DNA of 32,158 bases from contig JBCDDZ010000033.1 of assembly GCA_039180025.1 (NCBI GenBank), forward strand, positions 1-32,158. Direction: 5' to 3'. Shown here piece by piece: positions 22,599 through 29,559 of this stretch (positions are counted from its first letter, which is position 1; each line of letters begins with the position of its first letter). The translations under genes and the position numbers were made by a program. Under the pieces are notes generated by a model. The model searched no databases. It worked only from the letters and a program-made list of their open reading frames with translations, and was not told the origin of the DNA. The stretch is from Algisphaera sp039180025. GTDB lineage: Bacteria > Planctomycetota > Phycisphaerae > Phycisphaerales > Phycisphaeraceae.

Positions 22599-24953
22599 AT
22601 GTTGTGGACCCTGCTGGGAATTTTTGCGCTCGCGGCGGTGTCGCCGGGGGTAGTGCGTGTGCTGGGCGACCGGGCGGGCGGGGTGCTGGCGCTGGGGCCG
22701 GCGGCGGTGCTGGCGTATTGGGTCGCGCACTGGCCGGCCGCGGCGGGCGGGGGGCTGGAGCAGACGCTGCCGTGGGCCGAGTCGTTCGGGGTCGAGTTGG
22801 CGCTGCGGGGCGACGGCCTGGGCGGGGCGATGTCGATGCTTGTCGCCGGGATCGGCTCGCTGATCGTGATTTACGCGTCGGGCTATCTCCACGACGACCC
22901 GCGGCGGGGCAAATTCTTCAGCTACCTGTTCATCTTCATGGGCGCGATGCTGGGGATGGTGGTCAGCGACAACCTGATCACGCTGTTTGTCTTCTGGGAG
23001 ATGACCAGCGTCAGCTCGTATCTGCTGATCGGCTTCAACCACGGGAAACCCGGCAACCGCGACGCGGCGCTCAAGGCGCTGCTGATCACCGGCGGCGGCG
23101 GGCTGGCGCTGCTGGCGGGGATCATCCTGCTGGGTTTCATCGGCAGGTCGGTGGGGCTGAGCCCCAGCGACGCCCTGCGGGTGTCGGTGCTGGTGGATCA
23201 CGCCGAGGCGATCCAGGGCCACGGGCTGTTCGCCCCGGCGCTCGTCCTGATCCTGCTGGGGTGTTTTACGAAGAGCGCCCAGTTCCCGTTCCATTTCTGG
23301 CTGCCCGCGGCGATGGCGGGGCCGACGCCGGTGTCGGCGTACCTGCACTCGGCCACGATGGTCAAGGCCGGGGTGTTCCTGCTGGCCCGGCTGCACCCGG
23401 TGCTCAGCGGCGGGACGCTGTTTATCGTGGTGGTGACCACGGTCGGGGCGGCGACGATGCTGCTGGGGGCGGTGATGGCGGTGGGCCAGCGGGACATGAA
23501 GGGGATCCTGGCGTACACCACGATCAGCGTGTTGGGGACGCTGGTGATGCTGCTGGGCGTGGGCACGGACCGGGCGATCGAGGCGGCGGTGGCGTTCCTC
23601 TTTGCGCACGGGCTCTACAAGGCGGCGCTGTTTATGGTGGCGGGGAATGTGGACCACGCGACGGGGACGCGGGACGTGACGGCGCTCGGGGGCTTGCGGC
23701 GGGTGATGCCGTGGACGGCGGCGGCGGCGCTGATCGCGGCGCTGAGCAAGGCGGGGGCGCCGCCGATGTTCGGCTACCTGGGCAAGAAGCTGCTGCTTGA
23801 AGCAAAGCTCGACGTAGAGACGCTGAGCGTGGTGCTGACCGCCGCGGCGGTGTTGGCGAATATCTGCATGGTGGCGGTGGCGCTGCTGCTGACGCTGCGG
23901 CCGTTCTGGGGCCGGTACGAGCCGCCGCCGCACGAGCCGCACGAAGCGCCGTGGTCGATGCGGCTGGGGCCGGTGCTCCTCGCGGGTCTGGGCCTATTCG
24001 TGGGTTTAATTCCGGGGGCGTTCGACGAGACGCTGGGCGGGGCGATGGCCTCGTCGATCCGCGGCGAGCCGCTGGTGATGGAGCTGAAGCTGCTGTTCGG
24101 GCTGAGTATCGAGTCGCTGATCGTGGTCGGGCTGAGCTTCGGGGCGCTGGGCCTGGGTTATGGGTTGTACCGCTGGCTGCGGCCGGGGCCGACGTTCTAC
24201 GCGCCGCTGCGGGCGCTGGGCCGGTTCGGGCCCGACCGGGCCTACGGGTTGGGGATGAGCGGGCTGATGCGGATGGCGGCGGGGCACACACGGGTGGTTC
24301 AGTCCGGGTATCTGCGGCGGTACGTGTTGGTGGTGGTGGCGGCGTTCGCGGCGGCGGCGGTGCCGCTGGCCTGGGCGGCGGTGCGGGAGGGGCCGGGCGT
24401 GTCGGGCGGGGAGATCCGGCTGCATGAATTGACCCTGGCGCTGCTGGTGGTCGCGGGGGCGGTGGTCGGGGTGATGTCGCGGTCGCGGCTGGCGGCGGTG
24501 GTGTCGATCGGCGGCTCGGGGATCGGGCTGGCGGTGCTGTTCGCGACGTACGGGTCGGTGGACCTGGCGATTACGCAGTTGATGGTCGAGACGCTGATGG
24601 TGGTGATCCTGGTGCTGGTGCTACGCCGGCTGCCGCGGCTGAGCCGGGTGTCGTCGCTGGCCAGCCGGGGGCGGGACCTGCTGATCGCGGCGGCGGGCGG
24701 CGCGGCGGTGACGCTGATGGTGCTCGCGGCGGCGGGGGTGGAGCGGCCGGCGGTGGTGTCGGCGTACTACCTGAACCGGGCGGAGCCGGACGCCTTCGGG
24801 CGGAACGTGGTCAACGTGATCCTGGTGGACTTCCGGGCGCTGGATACGCTCGGCGAGATCGTGGTCGTCGCGGTGGCGGGGCTGGGGGTGGCGTCGCTGG
24901 TCTGGTTGGGCCGGGGCCGGCGGACCGGCCCGGCGGAAAGGGGCAGCGTATGA
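22599..24953 (+). CDS. mrpA: Mrp antiporter subunit A, second operon
   Basis: This 784-residue MrpA is of usual length. Channel residues are complete: E134 in FVFWEMTSVSSYL, K225 in TKSAQFPFHFWLP, H250 and K256 in YLHSATMVKAG, H337-x3-K341 in AHGLYKAALF. The C-terminal half has SVDLAITQLMVE and NVVNVILVDFRALDTLGE. Unlike the first copy it has no histidine-rich loop; the TM2-TM3 loop is short, and the later linker is the ordinary PPPHEPHEAPW. Codons end mostly in G, in contrast with the C-ending codons of the first mrpA. The frame is open 64 codons upstream, but that arginine-rich stretch is not family-like; the ATG at 22599 begins the first helix. The end overlaps mrpB by 4 bp. Confidence 0.95.
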   Translation: MLWTLLGIFALAAVSPGVVRVLGDRAGGVLALGPAAVLAYWVAHWPAAAGGGLEQTLPWAESFGVELALRGDGLGGAMSMLVAGIGSLIVIYASGYLHDDPRRGKFFSYLFIFMGAMLGMVVSDNLITLFVFWEMTSVSSYLLIGFNHGKPGNRDAALKALLITGGGGLALLAGIILLGFIGRSVGLSPSDALRVSVLVDHAEAIQGHGLFAPALVLILLGCFTKSAQFPFHFWLPAAMAGPTPVSAYLHSATMVKAGVFLLARLHPVLSGGTLFIVVVTTVGAATMLLGAVMAVGQRDMKGILAYTTISVLGTLVMLLGVGTDRAIEAAVAFLFAHGLYKAALFMVAGNVDHATGTRDVTALGGLRRVMPWTAAAALIAALSKAGAPPMFGYLGKKLLLEAKLDVETLSVVLTAAAVLANICMVAVALLLTLRPFWGRYEPPPHEPHEAPWSMRLGPVLLAGLGLFVGLIPGAFDETLGGAMASSIRGEPLVMELKLLFGLSIESLIVVGLSFGALGLGYGLYRWLRPGPTFYAPLRALGRFGPDRAYGLGMSGLMRMAAGHTRVVQSGYLRRYVLVVVAAFAAAAVPLAWAAVREGPGVSGGEIRLHELTLALLVVAGAVVGVMSRSRLAAVVSIGGSGIGLAVLFATYGSVDLAITQLMVETLMVVILVLVLRRLPRLSRVSSLASRGRDLLIAAAGGAAVTLMVLAAAGVERPAVVSAYYLNRAEPDAFGRNVVNVILVDFRALDTLGEIVVVAVAGLGVASLVWLGRGRRTGPAERGSV

Positions 24954-25360
24954 ACGCTCTGGTGTTGCAGACGACCGCTCGGCTCTTGGTGGTGCTGCTG
25001 GTCGTGTTTTCGGTGCTGGTGCTGATCCGCGGGCACAACGAGCCGGGCGGCGGGTTCATCGGCGGGCTGCTGTGCGGCCTGGCGTTCGCGACCCACGCGC
25101 TGTCGTTCGGGATCCGCAGCACGCGTCGGCTGATGCGGGTCGATCCGCGGCGGCTGCTGGGCGTGGGGCTGCTGCTGGCGCTGGGTAGCGGGGCGTTCGC
25201 GCTGCTGCGGGGTCAGCCGCTGATGACCGGCCAATGGTGGGCCGAGGTGCCGGGGGTGGGCAAGGCCGGGACGGTGCTGATCTTTGATGTCGGGGTTTAT
25301 CTGGTGGTCCTGGGCGCGGCGACGATGATCCTGGTGGGGCTGATGGGGGAGCGTGACTGA
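24950..25360 (+). CDS. mrpB: Mrp antiporter subunit B, second operon
   Basis: A 136-residue MrpB with the signature RGHNEPGGGFIGGL (27-40) and four hydrophobic segments; the tail ends right after the last helix (MGERD), unlike the extended first copy. It would form the membrane interface with the MrpA C-terminal domain. It overlaps mrpA by 4 bp and mrpC by 1 bp (TGATG), so translation is coupled on both sides. Confidence 0.94.
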   Translation: MNALVLQTTARLLVVLLVVFSVLVLIRGHNEPGGGFIGGLLCGLAFATHALSFGIRSTRRLMRVDPRRLLGVGLLLALGSGAFALLRGQPLMTGQWWAEVPGVGKAGTVLIFDVGVYLVVLGAATMILVGLMGERD

Positions 25361-25707
25361 TGCTGGTGGTGTTGGCGATCACGGTCGGGGTGCTGTTCAC
25401 GTGTGGGCTGTACCTGATGATGCGGCGGAGCCTACTGAAGCTGGTGCTGGGGCTGATTTTGCTGAGCCACGCGGCGAACCTGGCGGTCTTTGTGAGCGCG
25501 GGGCTGACGCGGTCGCCGGCCCCGCTGACGGACGTGGGCGCGAGTTCGCCCCAGGCGGGCGCGGCGGACCCGCTGCCTCAGGCGCTGGTGCTGACCGCGA
25601 TCGTGATCGGCTTCGCGGTGGTGTCGTTTGCCGCGGTATTGGTCCGCCGGATGTGCGAATCGATGGCGGGCGACGACCCGGACCTGATGCGGAGCACCGA
25701 TACGTGA
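25360..25707 (+). CDS. mrpC: Mrp antiporter subunit C (NuoK-like), second operon
   Basis: A 115-residue NuoK-like protein of standard MrpC length. It has GLILLSHAANLAVF (31-44) and DPLPQALVLTAIVIGFAVVSF (starting at about residue 70). The start overlaps mrpB by one base (TGATG) and the stop overlaps the GTG start of mrpD (GTGA). Confidence 0.94.
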   Translation: MLVVLAITVGVLFTCGLYLMMRRSLLKLVLGLILLSHAANLAVFVSAGLTRSPAPLTDVGASSPQAGAADPLPQALVLTAIVIGFAVVSFAAVLVRRMCESMAGDDPDLMRSTDT

Positions 25708-27395
25708 CCGTACTGCCGGTGCTGCCCATTTTGATCCCGCTGCTGTCGGCGGCGGCGTGCCTGGTGGTGGGGCGATCGGTCGCGTGGCAGCGCCGCGTGG
25801 CCGTCGTGGGCGTCGCGGGGCTGCTGGCCAGCGCGGCGGGGCTGCTGATCGCGGTCGACCGCCACGAGATCCTCGTGGTACAGGTCGGGAGCTGGCCGGC
25901 GCCGTTCGGCATCACGCTGGCGGCCGACCGTTTCGGCGCGATCATGGTGATGCTGGCGGCGGTGATGGGGGCGGTGGTCTGCCTGTTCAGCCTCTACGAG
26001 ACGTCGCGGCAGGCGGTCCACCGCGGGTTCTTCCCGCTGCTGCTGGTGCTGCTGGGCGGGGTGAGCGGGGCGTTTCTGACCGGGGACTTGTTCAACCTGT
26101 ACGTCTGGTTCGAGGTGCTGCTGATCTCGAGTTTCGTGCTGCTGAGTCTGGGCGGCGGGCGGGCGAACCTCGAGGGGGCGGTCAAGTACGTCGCACTCAA
26201 CCTCTTGGGTTCGATGCTGTTTTTGACCGGGACGGGGGTGCTGTACGGGGTGACCAAGACGCTGAACATGGCGGACCTGCACGGGGTGCTGCGGGAGGTG
26301 TCGGCGGAGCAGCCGACGCTGGTGCTCGCGATCTCGGCGGTGTTCGCGGTCGCGTTTTGTTTGAAGGCGGCGGTGTTCCCGTTGTTTTTCTGGCTGCCGG
26401 CGAGCTACCACGTGCCGCCGGCCGGGGTGTGCGCGGTGTTCGCGGCGCTGCTCACCAAGGTCGGGGTGTATGCCTTGGTGCGGACGTTCACGCTGGTCTT
26501 CCCCGGTGCCGAACCGGTGCTCGCCGTGGTGCTGATCCTCGCGGCGGTCACGATGGTCAGCGGGGTGCTGGGGGCGGTGACGCAGTTCGAGATCAAGCGG
26601 ATCCTGGCGTGGCACAGCATCAGCCAGGTCGGCTATATCGTTGTCGGGGTGGGGCTGTTGTCGGTGCCGGACCCGGAGGTGCGGGCGCTGGGGCTGGCGG
26701 CGACGATCGTGTTTTTGGTGCACCACGGCACGATTAAGCCGGCGCTGTTTTTGGTCGCGGGGCTGGTGCAGCGGCGCGAGGGGACGACCCAGCTCAAGAA
26801 GATCGGCGGGCTGGGCGCGGCGACGCCGTGGCTCGCGGTGTTGTTCCTGTTGGCGGCGTTGAGCCTGGCGGGGCTGCCGCCTTCGTCGGGCTTCTGGGCG
26901 AAGTTGGCGGTGCTGCGGGCACTGGCGTTGGGCGGGCAGTGGTGGGTGCTGGCCGCGGCACTCGCGGCGGGGCTGCTGACGCTGATGAGCATGATGAAGA
27001 TCTGGAACGAAGCGTTCTGGAAAAACCCCCCGCCCCCGCCCCCGGAAGTGGAAGTGGGAACGGACGTTCCCGAGGGGACGGGACTCGGGGCGGATCGGGT
27101 GCACGGCGAGCCGCGGCGGATCCCTGCGGGGATGGCGTGGCCGGTCTTCGCGCTGGTGATGGGGGTCACGGCGGTCGGGCTGTGGCCGCAACCGCTGCTG
27201 GGGTATGCTGACCGGGCGGCGGCACAGCTCCTGAACCCCGCGGCCTACGTCGAGGCGGTCGGCCTAGCGCCCCGCGACGAAAAGGACGCCGCCCAGCCTG
27301 CCCCGGAAGTGTCCGCGGCGGCTACGGTGGCCGAGGGAAACGCCGGTCCCGAGGACCCCGAAGCCCGGCTCTCGGTTCAAGAAGGGGGCGGATAA
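25704..27395 (+). CDS. mrpD: Mrp antiporter subunit D, second operon, canonical channel residues
   Basis: A 563-residue MrpD with the full proton-path set: E137 in LYVWFEVLLISSF, K221 in LKAAVFPLFFWLP, K252 in LTKVGVYA, H304 in LAWHSISQVGY, H341-x3-K345 in VHHGTIKPALFL and K400 in SGFWAKLAVL. E137 sits at the same number as in Bacillus MrpD. A run of six prolines (NPPPPPPEVEVG) joins the last conserved helices, and the C-terminal 60 residues are a variable Ala/Pro/Glu tail. The start is GTG at 25704, overlapping mrpC by 4 bp; upstream in-frame sequence is the shadow of mrpC. The next gene begins 4 bp after the stop. Confidence 0.95.
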   Translation: MTVLPVLPILIPLLSAAACLVVGRSVAWQRRVAVVGVAGLLASAAGLLIAVDRHEILVVQVGSWPAPFGITLAADRFGAIMVMLAAVMGAVVCLFSLYETSRQAVHRGFFPLLLVLLGGVSGAFLTGDLFNLYVWFEVLLISSFVLLSLGGGRANLEGAVKYVALNLLGSMLFLTGTGVLYGVTKTLNMADLHGVLREVSAEQPTLVLAISAVFAVAFCLKAAVFPLFFWLPASYHVPPAGVCAVFAALLTKVGVYALVRTFTLVFPGAEPVLAVVLILAAVTMVSGVLGAVTQFEIKRILAWHSISQVGYIVVGVGLLSVPDPEVRALGLAATIVFLVHHGTIKPALFLVAGLVQRREGTTQLKKIGGLGAATPWLAVLFLLAALSLAGLPPSSGFWAKLAVLRALALGGQWWVLAAALAAGLLTLMSMMKIWNEAFWKNPPPPPPEVEVGTDVPEGTGLGADRVHGEPRRIPAGMAWPVFALVMGVTAVGLWPQPLLGYADRAAAQLLNPAAYVEAVGLAPRDEKDAAQPAPEVSAAATVAEGNAGPEDPEARLSVQEGGG

Positions 27396-27399
27396 CGCC

Positions 27400-27876
27400 A
27401 TGGTTTTATTTCTGACCAATTTGCTGCTGGCCCTGGCGTGGATGGCGATGGTCGGGTCGACGGGCTGGGCGCATTTCCTGATGGGTTTTGTCGTGTCGTA
27501 CCTCGCGCTGCTGTGGCTGGCGACGCTGGTGGGCGGGCCGACGGGTTATTTCCGCAAGCTGCCGGCCTCGATCGGCTTCGTGCTGTTTTTGATCTACGAG
27601 CTGATCCTGGCGAACCTGCGGGTGGCCTACGACGTGATTACACCGCGGGCCAACCGCGACCCGGCGGTCATCGGTGTACCGCTGGACGTCGAGACCGACG
27701 CGGAGATCACGCTGCTGGCGAACCTGATCACGCTGACCCCCGGGACGCTAAGCCTGGACCTGTCGCCCGACCGCAAAACACTGTACGTCCACGCGATGTT
27801 TGCCGAGGATCGCGACGCGTTCTGCGCCGAGATCAAGCGGGGCTTCGAGCGCCGGGTGCTGGAGCTGCTGCGATGA
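27400..27876 (+). CDS. mrpE: Mrp antiporter subunit E, second operon
   Basis: A 158-residue MrpE. Two or three N-terminal helices are followed by IYELILANLRVAYDVITPR (about 65-83) and the signature NLITLTPGTLSLDLSPD (about 107-123). Unlike the first copy it does not overlap mrpD (gap of 4 bp), and its ribosome site is weak (GGGGG about 11 nt upstream), so its yield relative to mrpD may differ. It overlaps mrpF by 4 bp (ATGA). Confidence 0.94.
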   Translation: MVLFLTNLLLALAWMAMVGSTGWAHFLMGFVVSYLALLWLATLVGGPTGYFRKLPASIGFVLFLIYELILANLRVAYDVITPRANRDPAVIGVPLDVETDAEITLLANLITLTPGTLSLDLSPDRKTLYVHAMFAEDRDAFCAEIKRGFERRVLELLR

Positions 27877-28166
27877 TCGTGTTGGCGCTGCAAGACATCC
27901 CGTGGGCGCTGGGCGTCGCGCATGTGCTGCTGGGTGTGCTGGGGCTGAGCATGGTGTGCGCGGCGTTGCGGCTGCTGCGGGGGCCGAGCCTGCCGGACCG
28001 GGTGGTGGCACTGGACCTGCTGGTGGTGGCGGCGGTGGCGATGGCGGCGCTGCTGGCGTGGGTCTACCGCCAGCCGGCGCTGATCGACCTGGCGGTGCTG
28101 CTGGCGCTCACGGCGTTTATCAGCACGGTCGCGCTGGCGTGGTTCATGGAAAGGAGCCGACCTTGA
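27873..28166 (+). CDS. mrpF: Mrp antiporter subunit F, second operon
   Basis: A 97-residue three-helix MrpF of standard length. LRLLRGPSLPDRVVALDLL (about 32-50) is the conserved first-to-second helix connection and ALTAFISTVALAWFMER closes the protein. GGAG lies 8 nt before the ATG. It has no counterpart of the N-terminal extension in the first copy. Confidence 0.93.
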   Translation: MIVLALQDIPWALGVAHVLLGVLGLSMVCAALRLLRGPSLPDRVVALDLLVVAAVAMAALLAWVYRQPALIDLAVLLALTAFISTVALAWFMERSRP

Positions 28167-28522
28167 TGGCGGCGGTATGGCTGATCACGGCACTGGTGCT
28201 TGCGGGGCTGGGCTGCCTGTTGGTGCTGCTCGCGTCGGTGGGGCTGCTGCGGATGCCGGACGTGTATATGCGGATGCAGGTGGCGAGCAAGGCCTCGACG
28301 CTGGGCGCGGCGCTGGTGGTGGGGGGTGCGGCGGTCGGGCTGGGCGACGGGCCGGCGGTGGTGCGGGCGGCGGTGGCGGTGCTGTTCCTGTGTGTCACGA
28401 TGCCCGTGGCGGCGCACCTGCTGGGTCGGGCGGCGGCGCGGACGGGCGTGCCGTTTAGCCGGGAGACGCAGCCTTTGGAACTGCCTGAGGAAGCCCGACG
28501 CGACACGCCGCCGACGGCGTAG
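28166..28522 (+). CDS. mrpG: Mrp antiporter subunit G, second operon
   Basis: A 118-residue MrpG: SVGLLRMPDVYMRMQVASKASTLG (from residue 24) is the family motif and the third helix ends in TMPVAAHLLGRAA. AAGGAG lies 9 nt upstream of the ATG; a TTG one codon earlier is an alternative start. It overlaps the mrpF stop by one base. It is the last Mrp gene; the following 125 bp hold a CCCCGT-type repeat (28525-28540) and an isolated TTGACA (28582-28587), with no clear terminator. Confidence 0.94.
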   Translation: MAAVWLITALVLAGLGCLLVLLASVGLLRMPDVYMRMQVASKASTLGAALVVGGAAVGLGDGPAVVRAAVAVLFLCVTMPVAAHLLGRAAARTGVPFSRETQPLELPEEARRDTPPTA

Positions 28523-28634
28523 GCCCGTCCCCGTCCCCGTCAACGCGCGACGCGGTGCTCTGCCGGGATTTCACGCTGCGGTTGACACGTAAGTTTTCCG
28601 GTCGGTCACCGCGACTCTCAAACCGCGGCGCTGG

Positions 28635-28640
28635 TATAAC
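28635..28640 (+). promoter_or_regulatory. Putative -10 element (TATAAC) of the ThuA gene, leaderless geometry
   Basis: TATAAC ends 7 nt before the ATG at 28648, with no Shine-Dalgarno. A perfect TTGACA exists at 28582-28587, but it is 47 bp away and cannot pair with this -10. Confidence 0.45.
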
Positions 28641-28647
28641 GCTTGAC

Positions 28648-29325
28648 ATGAATGAAGAATCTAACCCGAAACGTGCCCTGATCGTCTTCGGTGGCTGGGA
28701 TGGCCACACCCCCAAACAGTCGGCCGAGGTCTTCGCCCCGCTGCTCGGCGACGCGGGCTACGACGTGACGATGCGCGACACGCTCGACGTTTATGCGGAC
28801 CAAGACCTGCTGAGCGGCCTGGACCTGATCGTGCCGATCTGGACGATGGACAAGATCAGCGATGCCCAGTGGAAAGGGCTCGACCACGCGGTCCGGTCGG
28901 GGGTCGGTCTCGCCGGGTTCCACGGCGGGATGATCGACAGCTTCCGCGACAACACCCAGTACCAGTGGATGACCGGTGCCCAGTGGGTCGCACACCCGGG
29001 CGACTGTATCGAACGCTACACCGTGTACATCGAAGACGACAGGCACCCGATCACCGCGGGGCTCGGCGATTTTGAGCTCCGCGACACCGAGCAGTACTAC
29101 TGCCACCACGACCCGGGCAACCATGTGCTGACGACCACGGTTTTCGATCAGTCGCAGGGCAACCCTTCGCTCTATACGGCGAACGCCGTACTGCCCTACG
29201 CCTGGACCAAGACCTGGGGCAGCGGCCGCGTCTTCGGGGCCTGCTGGGGACATACCTACAAAGACTTCGACGTACCGGAAGCCAAAGAGATCGTGCGCCG
29301 CGGCATGCTCTGGGCGAGCCGCTGA
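28648..29325 (+). CDS. ThuA-domain protein
   Basis: This 225-residue protein is a single ThuA-like domain, a class I glutamine-amidotransferase-like fold. Visible landmarks are ALIVFGGWDGHTPKQ (10-24), GLAGFHGGMIDSFRD and the final RVFGACWGHTYKDF. ThuA proteins are tied to trehalose and keto-sugar catabolism together with Gfo/Idh/MocA dehydrogenases, and some may cleave 3-keto-glycosides; the exact reaction here is unknown. There is no signal peptide, so it is cytoplasmic. The two oxidoreductases in this window lie about 17 kb away, so a link is only possible. The start is chosen because the domain begins there and TATAAC lies 7 nt upstream. Confidence 0.85.
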   Translation: MNEESNPKRALIVFGGWDGHTPKQSAEVFAPLLGDAGYDVTMRDTLDVYADQDLLSGLDLIVPIWTMDKISDAQWKGLDHAVRSGVGLAGFHGGMIDSFRDNTQYQWMTGAQWVAHPGDCIERYTVYIEDDRHPITAGLGDFELRDTEQYYCHHDPGNHVLTTTVFDQSQGNPSLYTANAVLPYAWTKTWGSGRVFGACWGHTYKDFDVPEAKEIVRRGMLWASR

Positions 29326-29371
29326 AGCCAGCCCTCCCGCCGGAGCGCCCGGCCCCGCCCGAAGCCTCTGC

Positions 29372-29386
29372 GGCCGCGGAGCGGCC
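29372..29386 (+). terminator. GC hairpin after the ThuA gene
   Basis: GGCCGC (29372-29377), loop GGA, GCGGCC (29381-29386): a perfect 6-bp stem 46 bp after the ThuA stop. No T-run follows, so termination is only a guess. Confidence 0.3.
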
Positions 29387-29461
29387 CGTGCCGGATTCAT
29401 CCAATACCCGCATCCGGCCTAACGCTTTACGGGTCCGGACTTTAATCAACCGGGCCGCACA

Positions 29462-29477
29462 CTTCCCCGCCGGGAAG
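29462..29477 (+). other. Stem-loop upstream of the phosphorylase gene
   Basis: CTTCCC (29462-29467), loop CGCC, GGGAAG (29472-29477) form a perfect 6-bp stem, 24 bp before the candidate -10. It could be an operator-like palindrome or a 3'-end hairpin of the upstream transcript. Confidence 0.3.
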
Positions 29478-29501
29478 CCCGCCGCCGCTGCGCCGCTCGG
29501 T

Positions 29502-29507
29502 TATAAC
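29502..29507 (+). promoter_or_regulatory. Candidate -10 element (TATAAC) of the phosphorylase gene
   Basis: TATAAC lies 52 bp before the phosphorylase ATG, which would give a leader of about 45 nt carrying the AAGGGG ribosome site. The -35 position is GC-rich and does not match. Confidence 0.3.
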
Positions 29508-29559
29508 TGCCTTCACACCTGATCCTCACGCCGACTCCCAACATTAAGGGGACCCGCCT

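Noticed and set aside
25578..27191. 537-codon minus-strand frame opposite mrpD2 (and similar frames opposite mrpA1, mrpD1 and mrpA2)
   Set aside because: Composition dominated by Arg, Gln, Pro and His from reversed membrane-protein codons; the sense frames are conserved Mrp subunits.
15995..28522. Reading the 14 genes as a respiratory complex I (nuo) or Mbh/Mbx hydrogenase cluster
   Set aside because: NuoL/M/K-like subunits are present, but there are no NuoB, C, D, H or I-type or hydrogenase catalytic subunits; MrpB, E, F and G motifs fix the identity as Mrp.
28525..28540. CCCCGT repeats as a CRISPR or regulatory array
   Set aside because: Only about three short units without spacers; simple GC-rich low complexity.
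28582..28587. Perfect TTGACA as -35 of the ThuA gene
   Set aside because: There is no -10 at 15-19 bp; the TATAAC that fits the gene is 47 bp away.
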